Source: Amblyornis subalaris
Taxonomy: Eukaryota; Chordata; Aves; Passeriformes; Ptilonorhynchidae
Assembly (NCBI GenBank): GCA_018881555.1
Contig: JACAXG010000068.1
Location: forward strand, 3,500,198 to 3,564,197
DNA length: 64,000 nucleotides
Reading direction: 5' to 3'
The notes under the pieces: model-generated
Database searches by the model: none
The model's input: the letters and a program-made list of their open reading frames with translations, nothing else
Told to the model about the DNA's origin: nothing
Made by a program: the position numbers and the translations under genes
In this document: positions 22,825 to 36,100 of the stretch, in pieces
How positions within the stretch are numbered: position 1 is the first letter of the stretch
Layout: each line of letters begins with the position of its first letter

Positions 22825-23754
22825 ATGTATATATACATATATCTGTGCATTTATGTATGGGGTACATCCCCTCCAACCTCTCCCTTTCCCTGCTCTCTTG
22901 CAGCAGGGACGTGCTCGAGTTGGACAGGCCATCCCCTGCCAGCTTGGGGGATGCACCCACCACTGGACACCAGGACATTGTGCCCAGCCTGGCTCAGCCT
23001 GAGCGCCCAGCNTGCCCTGGGATGCCCTGATGGGGAGGAGGGCACGGGGAGGAAGGTCAGTGGCACGCATTTAGGGAAATTGCAGGCTTTAACCACATGA
23101 ATGGAGCAAACTGTACTGAAACGCTTCCCAATTCAACCACTTATCCCCTCGCTAACCCTGCTTTTGTGTGGTCTCCAGCCGGGGCCAGAGAGGGGCTGGA
23201 GAGTGTCCAGCGACCCCCNGCTCCCTACACGTCCCCCAGGGGCAGGATGCCACAGGCCACCCTGGAAGTCCCATCCTGCTTTCCATGCCAGCACAGATCC
23301 AGCTGGGACCTATGTGGAGGAAAATGCGGCAAGCACTGACCTGGCTTCATCAAGGAGCTACACCGCGGTGCCAGCGGAGCCACACGGAGGGATCTGTCCC
23401 CGGGAAAAGCCACCGTGCGACGCAGTCCTGGGACCCCACGTGTGCCACGCCAGGGCCCCGCGCAAACCCTGCTGCGGGTGGCGGGACCCCAAGGTGTCCT
23501 GTGCTGTGGGGTGCGCGGCACACCGGGGACCTGTGGGGTGCAGGGGGGTACCCTAGGCGTGCCTTGGGGTGCAGGGTCCCCCCGTCCCCCGGCGTGCTGG
23601 GTGGTCTGCAGCACCGGCATCCCGCACCACGCGAGCGATGCTCCGGCCCCCCAGCCCCCTGGGCCGGCAGGGCGCGGGGTGCGTGTCCCCCCCGCAGACC
23701 CCCCGCGCTGCGCGGCCCCGGCCCGGCCCCCGCGCCGGCAGCGCTCCGCCCTCT

Positions 23755-23838
23755 CTCCTCCCTCCTCGCTCCTCCTTCTCCTCCTCCTCCTCCTCCTCCC
23801 TTTCGTCGTCCTCCTCCTCCTGCTCTGCTCCCCTCCCG
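23755..23838. repeat. Polypyrimidine (CTC/TCC)n tract in the PLCG1 promoter or 5'UTR
   Basis: About 80 nt composed mainly of CTCCTC and TCCTCC units, ending about 60 nt before the start codon. The near-perfect strand asymmetry is of the kind that can form triplex DNA and, if transcribed, a pyrimidine-rich leader. Confidence 0.8.
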
Positions 23839-23900
23839 CGGCGGCGGCGCGGGGCGCGGCGGGGCTCGGGCGCTCCCGCTCCCCTTTGTTCGCCGCGCCG

Positions 23901-24102
23901 ATGGCGGCCGGGCCGGGCGGCGGCCCCGGGGCGCCCAGCGAGGCGGAGGCGGCGCAGCTCTGCCGCAGCCTGGAGGTGGGCACCGTCATGACCCTCTTCT
24001 ACTCCAAAAAGTCGCAGCGACCCGAGCGGAAAACTTTCCAGGTGAAGCTGGAGACGCGGCAGGTCACCTGGAGCCGCGGCTCCGAGAAGGTCGAGGGGGC
24101 CG
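23901..24102 (+). CDS. PLCG1: PLCG1 exon 1 (residues 1-67), start codon
   Basis: ATG at 23901 (GCGCCGATGG: G at +4, C at -3) starts a short Gly/Ala/Pro-rich leader, then the conserved [20 protein letters not shown] beginning the N-terminal PH domain. The start is chosen because the leader aligns in length and style with mammals. No closer in-frame ATG exists upstream until 23415. Donor GTGAGT. Confidence 0.95.
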
Positions 24103-27100
24103 GTGAGTGCCGGGGGGGGAGCCCGGCGGGCAGGGGCGGGAGAGGGGCTGCGCTCCCGCGGGGCGGGGGGTGCGGGGCCGGAGCCCTCCCGGGAACCGCC
24201 GTCCGGGGAGCGGCGGGGGCTGGGTGGCGAGAGCGAGGGGGAAAAATGAAAAATAATGAACTCCCAGGCTCTCCGTGCCCGGCATCTTCCCGCGGGCAGC
24301 CCGGGGAGCGGAGAGGGGCCCGGGTGCCAGCGCGGGGCCGGCCCCGACCGCCGTGTGCCCGGGGGATGCGCGGGGGATGCGCGGGCCGGTACCGCCGCTG
24401 GTACCGCCACTGCCCCCGCCCAGCGCCGCCTCCCAACTTTCCGCATCCCTGCTCGGCACCAAACTACCCCTGGGATAAACGAGGTGTTTTCCCGGGTGCT
24501 GCCTTGGCGAACAGAACCTAAGGGCCGTAGGGAGCCTCAGAAGGAGGCAGGATTAGCGTGACCCTTTCGCGGTTGCACCTCGGAGCAACAGATGGGACGA
24601 AACGGAAAAGGCANAAAGTAGGAAAACCAGCCCAAAATACTGTAATGTAGTTACATCCTCTTCCCCGTCGCCCTCTGCCCATCAGCCCGAGGTGATGGCC
24701 CAGGGTCAGGCGAGCTCGGTGCTGTTACGGCAGCACCACGCCGGCTCCGGTTCCCACGCAGGATGGGCACCTCTGGCACGAGGAGGGCAGAGGAGAGGAT
24801 GCGTGAGAAACCTGAGTGTCAAACCACACANCGGGGGAAGAGGGTGAGATCTGACATGGCCTCCACTTTTAATCTTGGTGTTGGTTTCCCAGGTCACTGC
24901 CGTTCTCTTAAATTATCTTTCCCCACCCCCGTGTGCACCAGTGTGAGGACAGGATCTCTGTTCTGTGCTGGACGTGAGGAAGAGGGGATGTGCACGAAGG
25001 CCAAGTGATGTGAGTGCTGGTGCTGGCCTCGGCACTGGCCTTCCCCGTGCTGAGGGATGCNGCTGAGGCACAGCGAGGCCACGGAGCGATTGTCATCCCT
25101 CCTGGCAGGTGCTGCTGGCCCAGGGTGGAAAGGTGGGATGCAGTTAGTACCAGGGGGCTCAGATGAGGAAAGGGCGTGGAGATGGTGGCCACATTTCTGT
25201 GGCACGTCCACAAAATGCCGGTCTGGGGCTTTGGTTTGCCCTGAGACCCTTCCAGTCCTCTACCTTCTGCCCTGTGGTGTCTCCAGGCGGATCTGGAGGG
25301 AGCCTTGGACTCTTAGTGTCATGAGGACATGAAGCTCCCCCATCCCTTTCCCAGAATGGCCTCTGGGAGCAATGAGGCAGTGGGAGAGAGGAGAGAGCAG
25401 TGCTCTATTGACCCTGGGCTTGAGTTGTTCTTAGACTAAGGCACAGTGAACGTTGGTTTTGCTGGGGAGATTCTGATCTCTGGCAGAACCTACAGACCAT
25501 GTGTGCCCATGGTGGGACAGAGGTCCCCACTGGTGTCTGCATGGGTGATTGTTCCTGGGGGCAGACCCAGATGTGTCCCTCTAACCTGGAACCTTAACTT
25601 TGCGCAAATCTAGAGAACTTCAGCTTCTGCACCAGAACTGAGAGGGTAACAATGACAAAGCTGTGGCTGCAAGGAATTCTCGTGCTGTGCAGACAGCCAA
25701 GAGCAGGCCGGTGACAGCAGAGAGTGTGTCCCAGGGACTGAGATGATCATGTTCCTTTTAATGTCACAGTGGAAAATTACTTTGGGTTTCTCTACTGTGC
25801 CACAGGTGAGTTGTCTGGCTAGTGGCCATGGGCTCTGGGTTCCCCACGTGTGCTCGTGGTGTTTCCACACCGTGTGCCACCCTCCCGAGGGGCAAGGTGG
25901 GCCATGCTGGACACAGAGGACATCAGCCTGAAGAGCTGCTCTATCTTCAGCCATATCTCTCTGATGCCAGATGCTTTACTCATGGTCTCCTGGCTCACCT
26001 GAGCATCTCACCCTGCCCTCAGTCCCCTCCTCTGGTGTCACCCAGCGCCCTGAGCAGCACCCATCCCCTCACCCTTCTGCTCTCACAGGGCTGGGGAGCA
26101 GAGCTTTGCTTTAACACTTCCTGGACAGAGCTATGAGAGCTCCAGGTGGAAATATCAGCCTGTGTACACAAATAGTGACTGTGTTTCTAGGCAGGCAAGG
26201 CAAAGCCACAGGATCGATGGCCAGCAATACTAGGTTCTTGGCCAGCTTCCCTATTTTTATCTGGATGTGCTTTCTGGGCAGAAGAAGGATGCCTGGGAAA
26301 AGCCAGGTGTGTGACACTCCATGTGGCAAATGCACCAATGTATTCCCCTCCTGGCTCATCCCTTGAACACGCAACATTGACAAGGCCGTGGTGGGAAGTA
26401 ATCTGGATTGAGCTCATGGCTTTCAGTGCAGGGTAGTTTCAACCATGAGCAATGACTTATCCAGTTCTCCCCATGAGGACAAGCCATGCCAGCATGGGGA
26501 GCAGTAGGTTGGGACTGGTAGGAAGACTGGGTTTTGCTTTTTGCAGTGGTACTGGTTTGGCCCCAGGTTGCAATACAAGAAAAGCAGCCAGCTGCCAGGA
26601 GGTCTGATGTTCCTTCACATGCAACAAAATCTCTCCTGGACACTCCCCTGGGTGCCTACAGGTGAAAGACTGCTGTGTTCATGGGTCAGTAATGGATGTT
26701 CTTGTGTTGCTTGAGACCTGGCGACCACCAGGGAGCTTTAGACCACCCTGGATACAAGTTAATTGTTTAAGTAGGAATGATCCTGGGTTTTTATCCATTT
26801 CAGAACGGGTGAATATCCACAGCATATCACATCTGGAGGTCTTGGACTCAGAGCAAGTCTGTGTGGATGGCCATGTCTTGGAGAGGTCTGTGTCTGTGGA
26901 CACCAAGTATAGGGGATCTGTGCTCCTTTCTCTGCTCCTGGTGGGTTGTGCAGAAAGGAGATGTGTCTTTGTCCCAGGGAGAGGTGGGCAGAGATGGGGG
27001 ACCTATCTCCATGTCTGGCACTGTTGAGAAGAGCACAGCCCCTGTGGCTGCAGCTTGGAAAGGCTCCTGCTGCGGGGTGGGCTGTGTGTGAAGGGACAGA

Positions 27101-30100
27101 GGGTCAGCTGGCTCATCTCCAGGTGGCCTCAGGCAGTGTGCCAGGGGAGAGGCCTCGGGGCACAGCCCCTGCCATCGTTCCATGGTGAGGTGCTGCTCAT
27201 GTCGGAGCTTCACCATCACTGTGGGAGGTGTCGTGGAGCAGCTGCTGCCCCGGGATCTGCGGGGGCTGATCTGTCAGTACTTCTGATCTCTGCTGAACTC
27301 TGGGGAGTTGCAACAGGCAACCAGCTCTTTGCTTTGAAGACGGTGTTTTGATGGTGCTTGGCTTTCTCTGCACACCGATGTGGAGCTTGGAGGGGAGCAG
27401 AGCCTGAGCAGGCTGGGGAAAGGTCCAGGGAACTCCTGTCCCCTGTGCCTTTGGTGCCTCAGCAGTGCGGTGCTGTCGCTGTGAGTTCCCTCCCTGGCCC
27501 TGCTACGCTGCTGTGCCCAGAAGTGATGTGCACCCTTTGTTTCAAGTTACTTACGGAAGCAAGCAGGGTCTGAGTGGCCTCTGGAAGGAGCTTTTGGCAC
27601 TTGAGGATGAAGGCCTTCATGTGCATCAGCATCTCCTAGCAGCAGGGAGGTTGGGGGACCAGGGGGATGCTGGCTGGGGAGGAGCCTGTGTAGGTGTGGC
27701 ACTTGGGGACATGGNTTAGTGGTGGCCCTGGCAGTGCTGGGTCAATGGTTGGACTGGATGGTCNTAGAGGACTTTTCCAACCCTAATGATTNTGTGGTTC
27801 TGTGGTGGGTCGGGTGGCACCACCCCACGTGCTGTAGATGGACAGGCAACCAGCCGGCCTCGTTGGCCACCACCAAGCTGCCCAGCCNTGCCTGCCCGTG
27901 AGCTGGGAGGTTCTGGGGGACCGAGAGGGGGGGAGCCCTTGCTGGTGNGACAGCCCTGTCCTCGTCCCCTGCTTTGTGACCCTTGTGTAGCGCTTTGTGA
28001 GCGCTGCATAAAGAGTGACCTTGTGTGCTGATTGTCACTGTGTGTGTCCCCCGCGTCTCCCCTGCGGGAGCGGCTCCGGCTGGGCGGCAGGCAGAGCAGG
28101 GCCTGCAGCCAGCTGGGCTGCCACATGAAGAGCCTCTTCTCTTGGACAGGACCCTGCTCTTCGTTAAGCTCTTCAGCTCGTTCCAGAGTGCCGAGGCTCT
28201 CCATGAGCCGAGGGCTGGGGAGGAGGGGGAAGCTTCCCAGTGCTTCCCAGTTTCCCTTTCAAAAGCAGTCGTCTCCTTCTCCTGTACTTTTTCAAAACTG
28301 TGCAAAACACAATCCTGGTTTGTGCCAAAAAAAAAAAAAAAAAAAAAGATTTTTTTTTTCAATTAATACTTGTTTTTATCCATAGGGTTCTAGCCAGGTT
28401 TAATTACCAATGCATTGCTTTCTTGCTAATCAACTCTGCAGAGGGCCTGGCTGCTACAATGGGAAGAGTGCTAATAATTTTCTATTCTTTTTGTTAATCA
28501 CCCAGAGCAAAGTAGAGCTAATCCCTTGAGTCGGTTGTCTTTTATGCATTTATATANTTTTTTAAACTTCCTGTGTTAAGTAGTTCTTTATTTTTAATAA
28601 AAAAGGGTCTTGCGTTCTTACCTTCTCGTGCTGGGGGGTTATAGGCCAGCTTCAAATTGATCTGTTTGCCTTGAAACACGTCAGAAAATTCAGAGAGTTT
28701 GCTCAGAGAGTGAGCTGAAAATTTGGAGCAGATGTTTGTTTTATAGGGGAGAGAGAGGAGAAAAAAAACTACCTCAAAAAAACCCTGGTTGCATTCTTGC
28801 TTTCAGTGAAATGAGCTCAGTCCCTTGGAGGTGGAGAAAAGCCGTTGCCTGTGTAGAAGAAAAGAAATGAGCTGTAAAATATTAATGCAAAGTGGCTCTG
28901 AAGTGTGGCTCGTACTCGCCTCAGCCGTTTCATGAACCAGCCTCTTTCATAGTCCACCAGGGCACAGCTTTTTCTTTTTTAATTATATTTTTTGGGGCCG
29001 TTTGCTTAAGCTGAGGGGCTTGGAGCTCTTAAGAAGTGAGCAAGCCAGAAATGGTTTTCAAGGATAAAATAACTTCAGAGTGGGCTCCTCTTGGGGTCTG
29101 GGACAGCTCTTGCACTGGGGGGTCCCCTCGTGGATGCAGGATGTGGCCCCTGGGCTGGGCAGGAATGGGAGGAGGGAGCTCCCCCTGAGGTGCCCCGAGC
29201 AGGGGGCTGCAGAATGGCTGGGCTGAGAAGGGGAGAGGGTGGCTTGTGACTCTTGGGATGGTTAAAGCTTCCCCTGCTGATGCTCTGCTCGGGGAGTTTG
29301 TTGAGTGCAGGTTTTTTTGTGTTGTTGCCAGTCCCCTTCCTGCATACAAGGATATTTGTGTTACACAGGGGAAAACAAGTGAGCTGTGCTCTGCCTTTNC
29401 CTCCAGACTGAAACAGCCTCTCCCCTCACTCTACATCCTTTTGTCATCCCGTTTTTATTCTTGGTAGCATCTTCCAGGAGAAGCAGGTTAGAAGACCCTT
29501 ACTCATGCAGTGGTAAGGCACATCACAAATTACCTCCTCTGTGGGCATCTCAAAAGCTTCTCTGTGACCTGGAGAGCAGCTGGAGGTTGGCTGGCTGTTT
29601 CCCTCTGGTACCTGCACCCACATCATCCATCCATCTGGTTCCTTCCTCTGCCAGTCAGCCACGTGGAAGGAATTGACTTATGGGATTCAAGCCCACTAAT
29701 TAAAATGTGCTGGAGAGGTTTTTCCTGGTGTTGGACTGATTATTTCTCACCTACATCAAGGGCCAGAGTTTTTCAGGGCTTGGCTTTCTCCTTGGCTGGA
29801 CACCATGTGNGGTGACAGGAGCACCTGAGTGAGCTGGATGAGAACATCTGGCTCCGCAGAGTGCGTGCGAAGAGGTGCCGCACTCAGCTCCGTCACCTCC
29901 CATCGCCGGGGGCAGGTTTGTTGTGGGATTTCATACAGGACTTTTAGTGTGCCCCATCTCCCAGCTGAGCCAGCAGCTGCCCAGCCCAGCCTGTGATCTC
30001 TTTACCGCTCTGTTTGAGCTCCCTTGGCTGCGCAGCGGGGATGGTCATCCTTATCTCGAGGCGTTTGCTCAGCTCCGTTATCTGATCGCAGTGGCTGCGC

Positions 30101-33100
30101 TGTGAGCGTCCCCAAGACACGCTGACTGTCAGCGATGCCCAGGGCCTGTCCCCTGTCCCTGTGTGAGCAGGCTGTGACCTCCTGCATATCTTGCAGACTG
30201 CAGACACAGGAGGAAAGGCTCTGCAGCCTTGCAGTGTCCAAGTCCCTGTCCCTGAGCCGTCCTGAGGTCCCCGTCCCCAAGCGCTGTGTGTGGCAGANCA
30301 GGCTCGGCCACTGAGTTGCTCAGGGGTGCAGTCTTCATGTAAATTTTGTGTTCCTGGGAACGTGGGCACTGCTCTTTGGCTGGGACCTTTCCCTCCAGAG
30401 AGCACCGGTGCTGTTGTGTCCCTTTGGAACTGACCCAGGTGAAACCAATGCACTGTGATGGGCAGCCTAGCCGGGATGTAACACTTGGCAACACTCGGGA
30501 TGGAGCAGGAGCTCTCAGAACAGGCACTCAGTTGTGACTGCCTTACAGGTTTGGATACATCACACAAAGTTCTGCTTGAGTCCTGCCCTGATGAGCTGCA
30601 GCAGCTCATCCCATGGATGGCAACTTTGGAAGCTGCTGGAAGTGAGGCTCGTTTGACTGTGTCCAACTCCTCTGTCTCTGCCGGACTGGGATCCTCCTGG
30701 GGTTGGTGTGACGGGCATTTTGTGCTGAGCATCTCATCCAGGCCAGGGAATGGGCTGCCAGGAGCTGTGAGACCTCTTCCAGATGAGCCTGTGACTGCTG
30801 TCCTGCAGGGCTGTAGGAACACCCCAGGACCACGCTGTTGCTGGGCTGTGGTTTGGTAGGTGAAGAGGCCAACAGTGGCACTCTGTGCTTAATGCTGGGT
30901 CAGCTGAGAGCTGGGCTGCTGCTTTTGGGCTCGGAGGTGTGTGACAGGGGCTCTAGGAGCCGTGTGGGCTGGCAGGGCTGCAGCCAGCCCCCGTGCTGTG
31001 TCACTGCTCCCGAGCTGCTGCTTGGTAGGTTTGGTAGGACCTGGTGTAAAGNTCACGCTGAAGGAGGGTGTGGGGAGCCCAGGAAGAGCTTGCAGNGTGT
31101 GGTGAGGAGGTGTGGGGCTTCGAGCACGGAAAACCCGAGCAGCTCTGAGTTTAAACCATTGGCTGAACGTTACCATGCAGTAAAAGGAAATGTCTGAAGT
31201 CAGTGGAGAAGACTTTTTACTTTTCTGGTGTGCTCTGAGGCTTATGGGCAGCAGAAATCAGAAAATTTTGAAGTCCTTACAATACTTTTGAAAAGTTACC
31301 CTCCACTTCCTCCCTTCTTCCNCTTGGCCAAACAGGCTTGGAGAGTAAGTGGTAAAAGATGATGCTGAAATAGAGCAACTGCAGGGATGCCTATCTAGAG
31401 AAGGATAAAAGGAGAAAGGTCTGGGTGTTCAGCAGATGCTGCAGCTGTATGGAGGGGGCTGTGTGGTGTCTGACACCTGGGGATGCTCACAGAAACCTGT
31501 GACCCTCCCAGCAAACCAGTGAGGCTCCTCAGCTTGCGTGGTCGTGGTGTTTGCTGCTGCTGGTGTCACATCTGAGATCAGTTTAACATCTAGCACATCC
31601 TCTGCCAGTGGCTGTGTCCTGCCTGCACGGGGGTGGGTGGATGGGTGATCTCATGGCCTTTTCCTGCTCATCTGTTCTGCTGAGCACAGTTTCTGTGCCG
31701 GAGGTGTTACATCAGGCAGTGGTGGGAGGGTGTCTTCCAGACTGGGGAGAGCCCTTAGGAAGGGACACAGTGACAACAGCCATTCCCAAAGGATGCTGCA
31801 GAAAGCTGTCCTTCAAAACGGTTTTAATCTTTACGTTTTGAGTATTCTTATTTTGTACAAAGTGCCNTTTTACATGGAAAAATCTCTTTGACATTGATTC
31901 GAATGAGAAACTTCCTCATTTCTGAGAATTTTCAGCCTTTCTGAAGATCCCCCAGTACTCAGAACTGTAGGCCAGGGCTGTCTGCTTCTGGTCTGCCAGG
32001 CTCATCCCTCCTGTCCCAGGTGTCCTGATCCCTGAGCACATTGCTGCCTCTTGATCTATCCCTGTCACACATTGAACACCTCCACACGCTGGATGGCAGG
32101 AGGATACAGGATTGTGGAGCACCCCGAGCACCCAAATGGCCACAAGCTGGTGTCTCTAGCAGAAGCTGGCCGCTCGAAATCTGTAGAAGTCAGCAGAGCT
32201 GCCCCCCCATACTCTGAGAGCCTCTGTGATTTTCAAACTCCTTTTTAGCTCCATCTCTGCTGTCCCTGTGGTCTGGTGGCTCTTCAGCCTGATTTGGAAA
32301 TGGGGGTCCTGAACCTGGCTGGCTGGGGAGCTGTGGAAAACCTTCCAGAGCCTGGGATGGACTTCTCCCTTGTTTTCCTCTGCAGCTCCTCCCTTCTGTT
32401 TGCAAACATTTGTGGTTCTCAGGTTTTGGTCAGTCCCCTTTCACACTGTCAATAGGGTGCCCCCGAGCACTCCTGCACGCCCACAGCCAGGCAAACCCAT
32501 GCTGCTGGTTTAAAGCCGTCCCAGGGAAGGTCGTGGTCCAGCACGTGAGCTCTGTGATGTGGGATGCTGTGCTGAGCTGTTCGCCCACTGGCCTTAAGGA
32601 TGCACTGGCCAAGAGCCACAGCAGGAGGGGCAGGACTGTGGCTTACAGGTCGTGTTTTCTCCCCAGCCCATTACAAAAGCATCTGTTTTCTTTTTCTTGG
32701 AATATGACTCTTTTTTCCTGCCTTGACATGTGGAATCCCAGAGCTGTTCTGCCTTGTGTTCGCAGCTCACCCCTGGCCTGTATCCATATGGGGGTGTGTG
32801 CAGGACTCCTGCCTTCCCACTCGTGGTCCTTTGGGAAGCAACCCATGGGCCNAACTATCCTCAGGGATAGGGGTTGCCTTTTGTGCTGGCTCCAAACCCC
32901 ACTCCCAGGAGCTGGATGTGTGGTCTGTCCCCCGCACTGCCAGGATCCCAGTGCCTGGAGGGATGTGTGCGGGAGGGCCACTGTGCTCTGGGTGACACAC
33001 AGCAGCGCTGGGGATGCTCCTCTNCCTCCTCACTCCAGGAGCTGCTCCAGCTGTCCTGCTGTCCATCTCTGCTGGAGCTCCCCTGATTCTCTCTGTGGTA

Positions 33101-36100
33101 TCCTGTGCTCCTTTTCTCCTGGGANTGCCTTGTGCAGAGCCCCATCCTGCTCCCTTTGAGCATCTCCCCGTGCTAGGGCCGGACCAGCCGGGGTTGGAAA
33201 TCGTCACATCGAGGAANGCTGTCACTGCGGGCTGTGCTCCACAGGGACGCTGGGTAGAACAGCTGCTTGAGAGCCTTTTTCCTGTTTACTTGCTCCCAGA
33301 AGTGCTGATGGTGTGGTGATTAAAGGACATCCCTCCTGCATGTGCCGGTGCATCCTTCATCCCTCCTCCTCCTCACCTTCTCTGGGGGGTGTACTCCTGA
33401 GCCCAGGTCAGATAACGGGGGTGGCTGCAGGTGGGGGCTTGGCCACACCGGGAGCNGGGAATGTCCGAGAGGACTTTCACCCCCTTGGCTCCCTGCCCTG
33501 GAAATCTGCGCCCCATAGATCTGCTTCCCAGCTGGCAGGAGGTGGGGCGGGGACTGGCTGGGTTTGTTTGCTGAGCATTTGGACATTGCCTGTCAAGGTC
33601 CTTCTTGGTGTGAGGCTCTNGTGCTCCTGGGCTCCTCGCAGCAGAACACAGAGCCTGCTGCCTCGTCTCTCCAAGCTCCTGTGCTGGGGCACTTNTCCTG
33701 CAGGCAGCACTCATCCACCTCTGGCTGCTCCTGCCAGGATCCCGGGGCTCTTTGGATACCTCACCTCTCTGTTCAGCTTGCAGTCCTTGTCCTGTTAATC
33801 CCTGCCAGCTCACAGCACTCCTCAACTTCAGAGGACCAAAACCCTGTGTCCCTGGGCCTAGAGCAGACCCCAGGCAGTGCCAGGCTTGCAGGGCAGTGAG
33901 GAACTGACTCTGCTGGGACACAGCTTGGCTGTGTGTCCCTGAAAAGCGGCACAAATTGATTTTTGTTGGGTTTTTTTTTTCCTCTTCCATGTCTCACAGG
34001 TTCTGTAGTGTCTTGTGTCAGCCTGTTCCCAAGGTCTTACTGCTGGNTGGGGTATGGTCCCCATAATCCCCAGCAGCTCAGGCTCTAGGGCACATTATGA
34101 AGAGGTCTAGAGATAAGGGCATGATGTTTTTGGAACATCGATACCCCAGGTTTGATATGAACCATGGGGGAGGTTGAAGGACAAGCAGGAAGAGGTCTCC
34201 AGTTCTAGGGACCAAATAAATCCCAGGTGAAGTCATTAAGAAGAAAACAATCCCAAGTGGTTTCACACCATCACCACAAACTTCTGCTTTTCCCCCATAA
34301 ACTGAAAATGCTGCTAACCTGCTNGGGCAGTGTGTGGCTTGGGTAGTGCCTGCTCAGTGCCTGGACATCTTCAGTTGGGTGGTGCTGTAGGNAGATGCCC
34401 TAGGCTGGCTACCCACCCAAATCTTGCCTTGGCAGTGGAAGGTGAAGCCAGCACCAGCGAGGGTCCCATCATGGTTTGTGCAGATAAAGCAAATCTGGTG
34501 GAAAGGGAAGAGAAGAGTCCCTGTTTCCATTTTTAACCACTTTGGAACAGGTTTGATTTCACCAGCGGCTGCTCTGGTAACTTTGTTTCTGGGTGGAAAG
34601 GACTCGTGGAGAATTCAAGGAGGAGGAGGTGATGCCAGGAGGTGCCTCCCTGAATTATTGATGGCNACAGTCCAGCCCCTGGGCCACTCCAGTGGGACAC
34701 AGGGAGATGGAGGGGAGGGCACACATCTGGAAGTCACATCTGTGCTCTGGCAAATCCGCAGCTCTTGCTGTCTCAGAACAGCTTTTGAGTTGAGCGTGGG
34801 GTAGGAGGAGGTCAGGCTGTGGTGGTGACCTGGAACAGCTCAGCAGCAGACGAGATCTTTATCCTGTCCTTCTCTTCCCAGGGTTACCCTGACACTGCAG
34901 AGTTCAAGCCCTGGCAGGGACAGGGACGAGCCATCTCCCTGCTGCCCACCGAGGGTCCTGGCCAACAGGCACCTCTGTTGTTAAATCTCTGCCACGGAAA
35001 CTTGGTTGGGTCGTGGATGAAAACTGAGTCACGGCATCTGAGCATCACTGGCGTTCGCTGCCACTGTGAGAAATCTTAGTTTTCACTCCTCACCTTGGTG
35101 CCCTGTCCTGGGACGATGTGTGGTCACTCTTATCTCCGATTGCCTTGTGACGAGGCACGACCCCTGGGCGTGAAAGTCAAGAAGTCACCTTTGTTGAGTG
35201 CAGAATGCACTCAAATGCATCCCCAAAATGCTCCAAGGAGAGCTTGCTGCTGTTGGACACTCAGGTCCCCAGATCCACCTCTGCCGGGGCTTCCTCCTTG
35301 GCCCTGCCAGGCTCCCGGCTGTCAGGCTGTGAGCTGGTGAGCTGTGCACCCAGGGACTGCTGGATTGCCATGTTTGCCCTTCTGTCCTGCTTGTTTTTTG
35401 CTAGTCTGCTTCATCCCATCCCCTTCCCCTCCCTGACAAGGAGCGCTCTGGCTGGCTCCTGGGGACAGCAGTGACCCTGTAAGGTCCAGGAGAGGGATGC
35501 AGAGACGCTGCACAGAAGGGCTCCCTGCTCAGCCCTTCCATGAGGGACACCTGCCTGGAGAGCAGCTTCCTGGAGCCTCTCACCCTCTTCCATGCTGAGA
35601 CGNAGCACGTACTGGTGCCCCATCAGTNTCTCCCTGCCCACCTCTCAGGTCTCCTTATGGCTTCACATTTGCCCTGGAGGGAGGGAGAGTGCCAGAGCCC
35701 GGAGCTGTGCTCACACATCTTCATCCCATCCTCCCTCCGGTTTATTCGACTCCTTTAAGGTCATTACATTTCTNGCCCAGGCAGGGCTGAGGGGGATGGA
35801 ACCCACAATGCCATGCAGAAGAAAGGTCACCTTGGGGGTGGATTGTGGAGCCTTCCCTAGACAGGCTGTCCAGAGCGCCAGTGCTGAGCTTCCCCTTTCC
35901 AGATGAGTCAGTGGAACTTTGTGCCTCTCAAACAGATGGGACGATGACTGAAGGGTCTCTCCCGCTGGCTGCCTGGGACAGGGACACCAACATCTTCAGA
36001 GCAGCATCTGTGCAAGCAAAAACTGGGACTTTACCTCAGCTGGAGCAGCTCTGCTTCTGTCTGGGGAGGAAATGTGCTCCCGTGTCCTGTGTGGTGACGG

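Larger units (their letters stand above)
19206..23400. other. TOP1-PLCG1 intergenic region
   Basis: About 4.2 kb of GC-rich sequence between the TOP1 poly(A) site and the PLCG1 CpG island. It holds a CpG-rich block (20885-21130), a TG/TATG microsatellite and a CR1 fragment (22.7-22.8 kb). Several open frames of 100-260 codons exist on both strands, but they carry Ns, have no recognisable domains and look like chance in GC-rich DNA. Confidence 0.8.
23400..24480 (+). promoter_or_regulatory. PLCG1: PLCG1 CpG-island promoter and 5'UTR region
   Basis: Very CpG-dense sequence surrounds the start codon at 23901 and extends through exon 1 into intron 1. No TATA box is seen, so dispersed initiation is expected for this housekeeping-type promoter. 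The transcription start cannot be fixed from sequence. The reading frame is open upstream of the ATG for 486 nt and an out-of-frame ATG occurs at 23638. Confidence 0.8.

Noticed and set aside
23553..24446. Long minus-strand frames opposite PLCG1 exon 1
   Set aside because: Arg/Pro/Glu-rich translations are the expected shadow of a CpG island and a CTC repeat, with no recognisable domain.
23415..24521. 368-codon frame over the PLCG1 promoter, exon 1 and intron 1
   Set aside because: The conserved protein begins at 23901 and ends at the donor at 24103. The flanking translation is low-complexity Leu/Pro/Gly from GC-rich and CTC-repeat DNA.
29944..30822. 292-codon minus-strand frame in PLCG1 intron 1
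   Set aside because: Ambiguous codon inside, no recognisable domain, and typical of GC-rich avian intron sequence.
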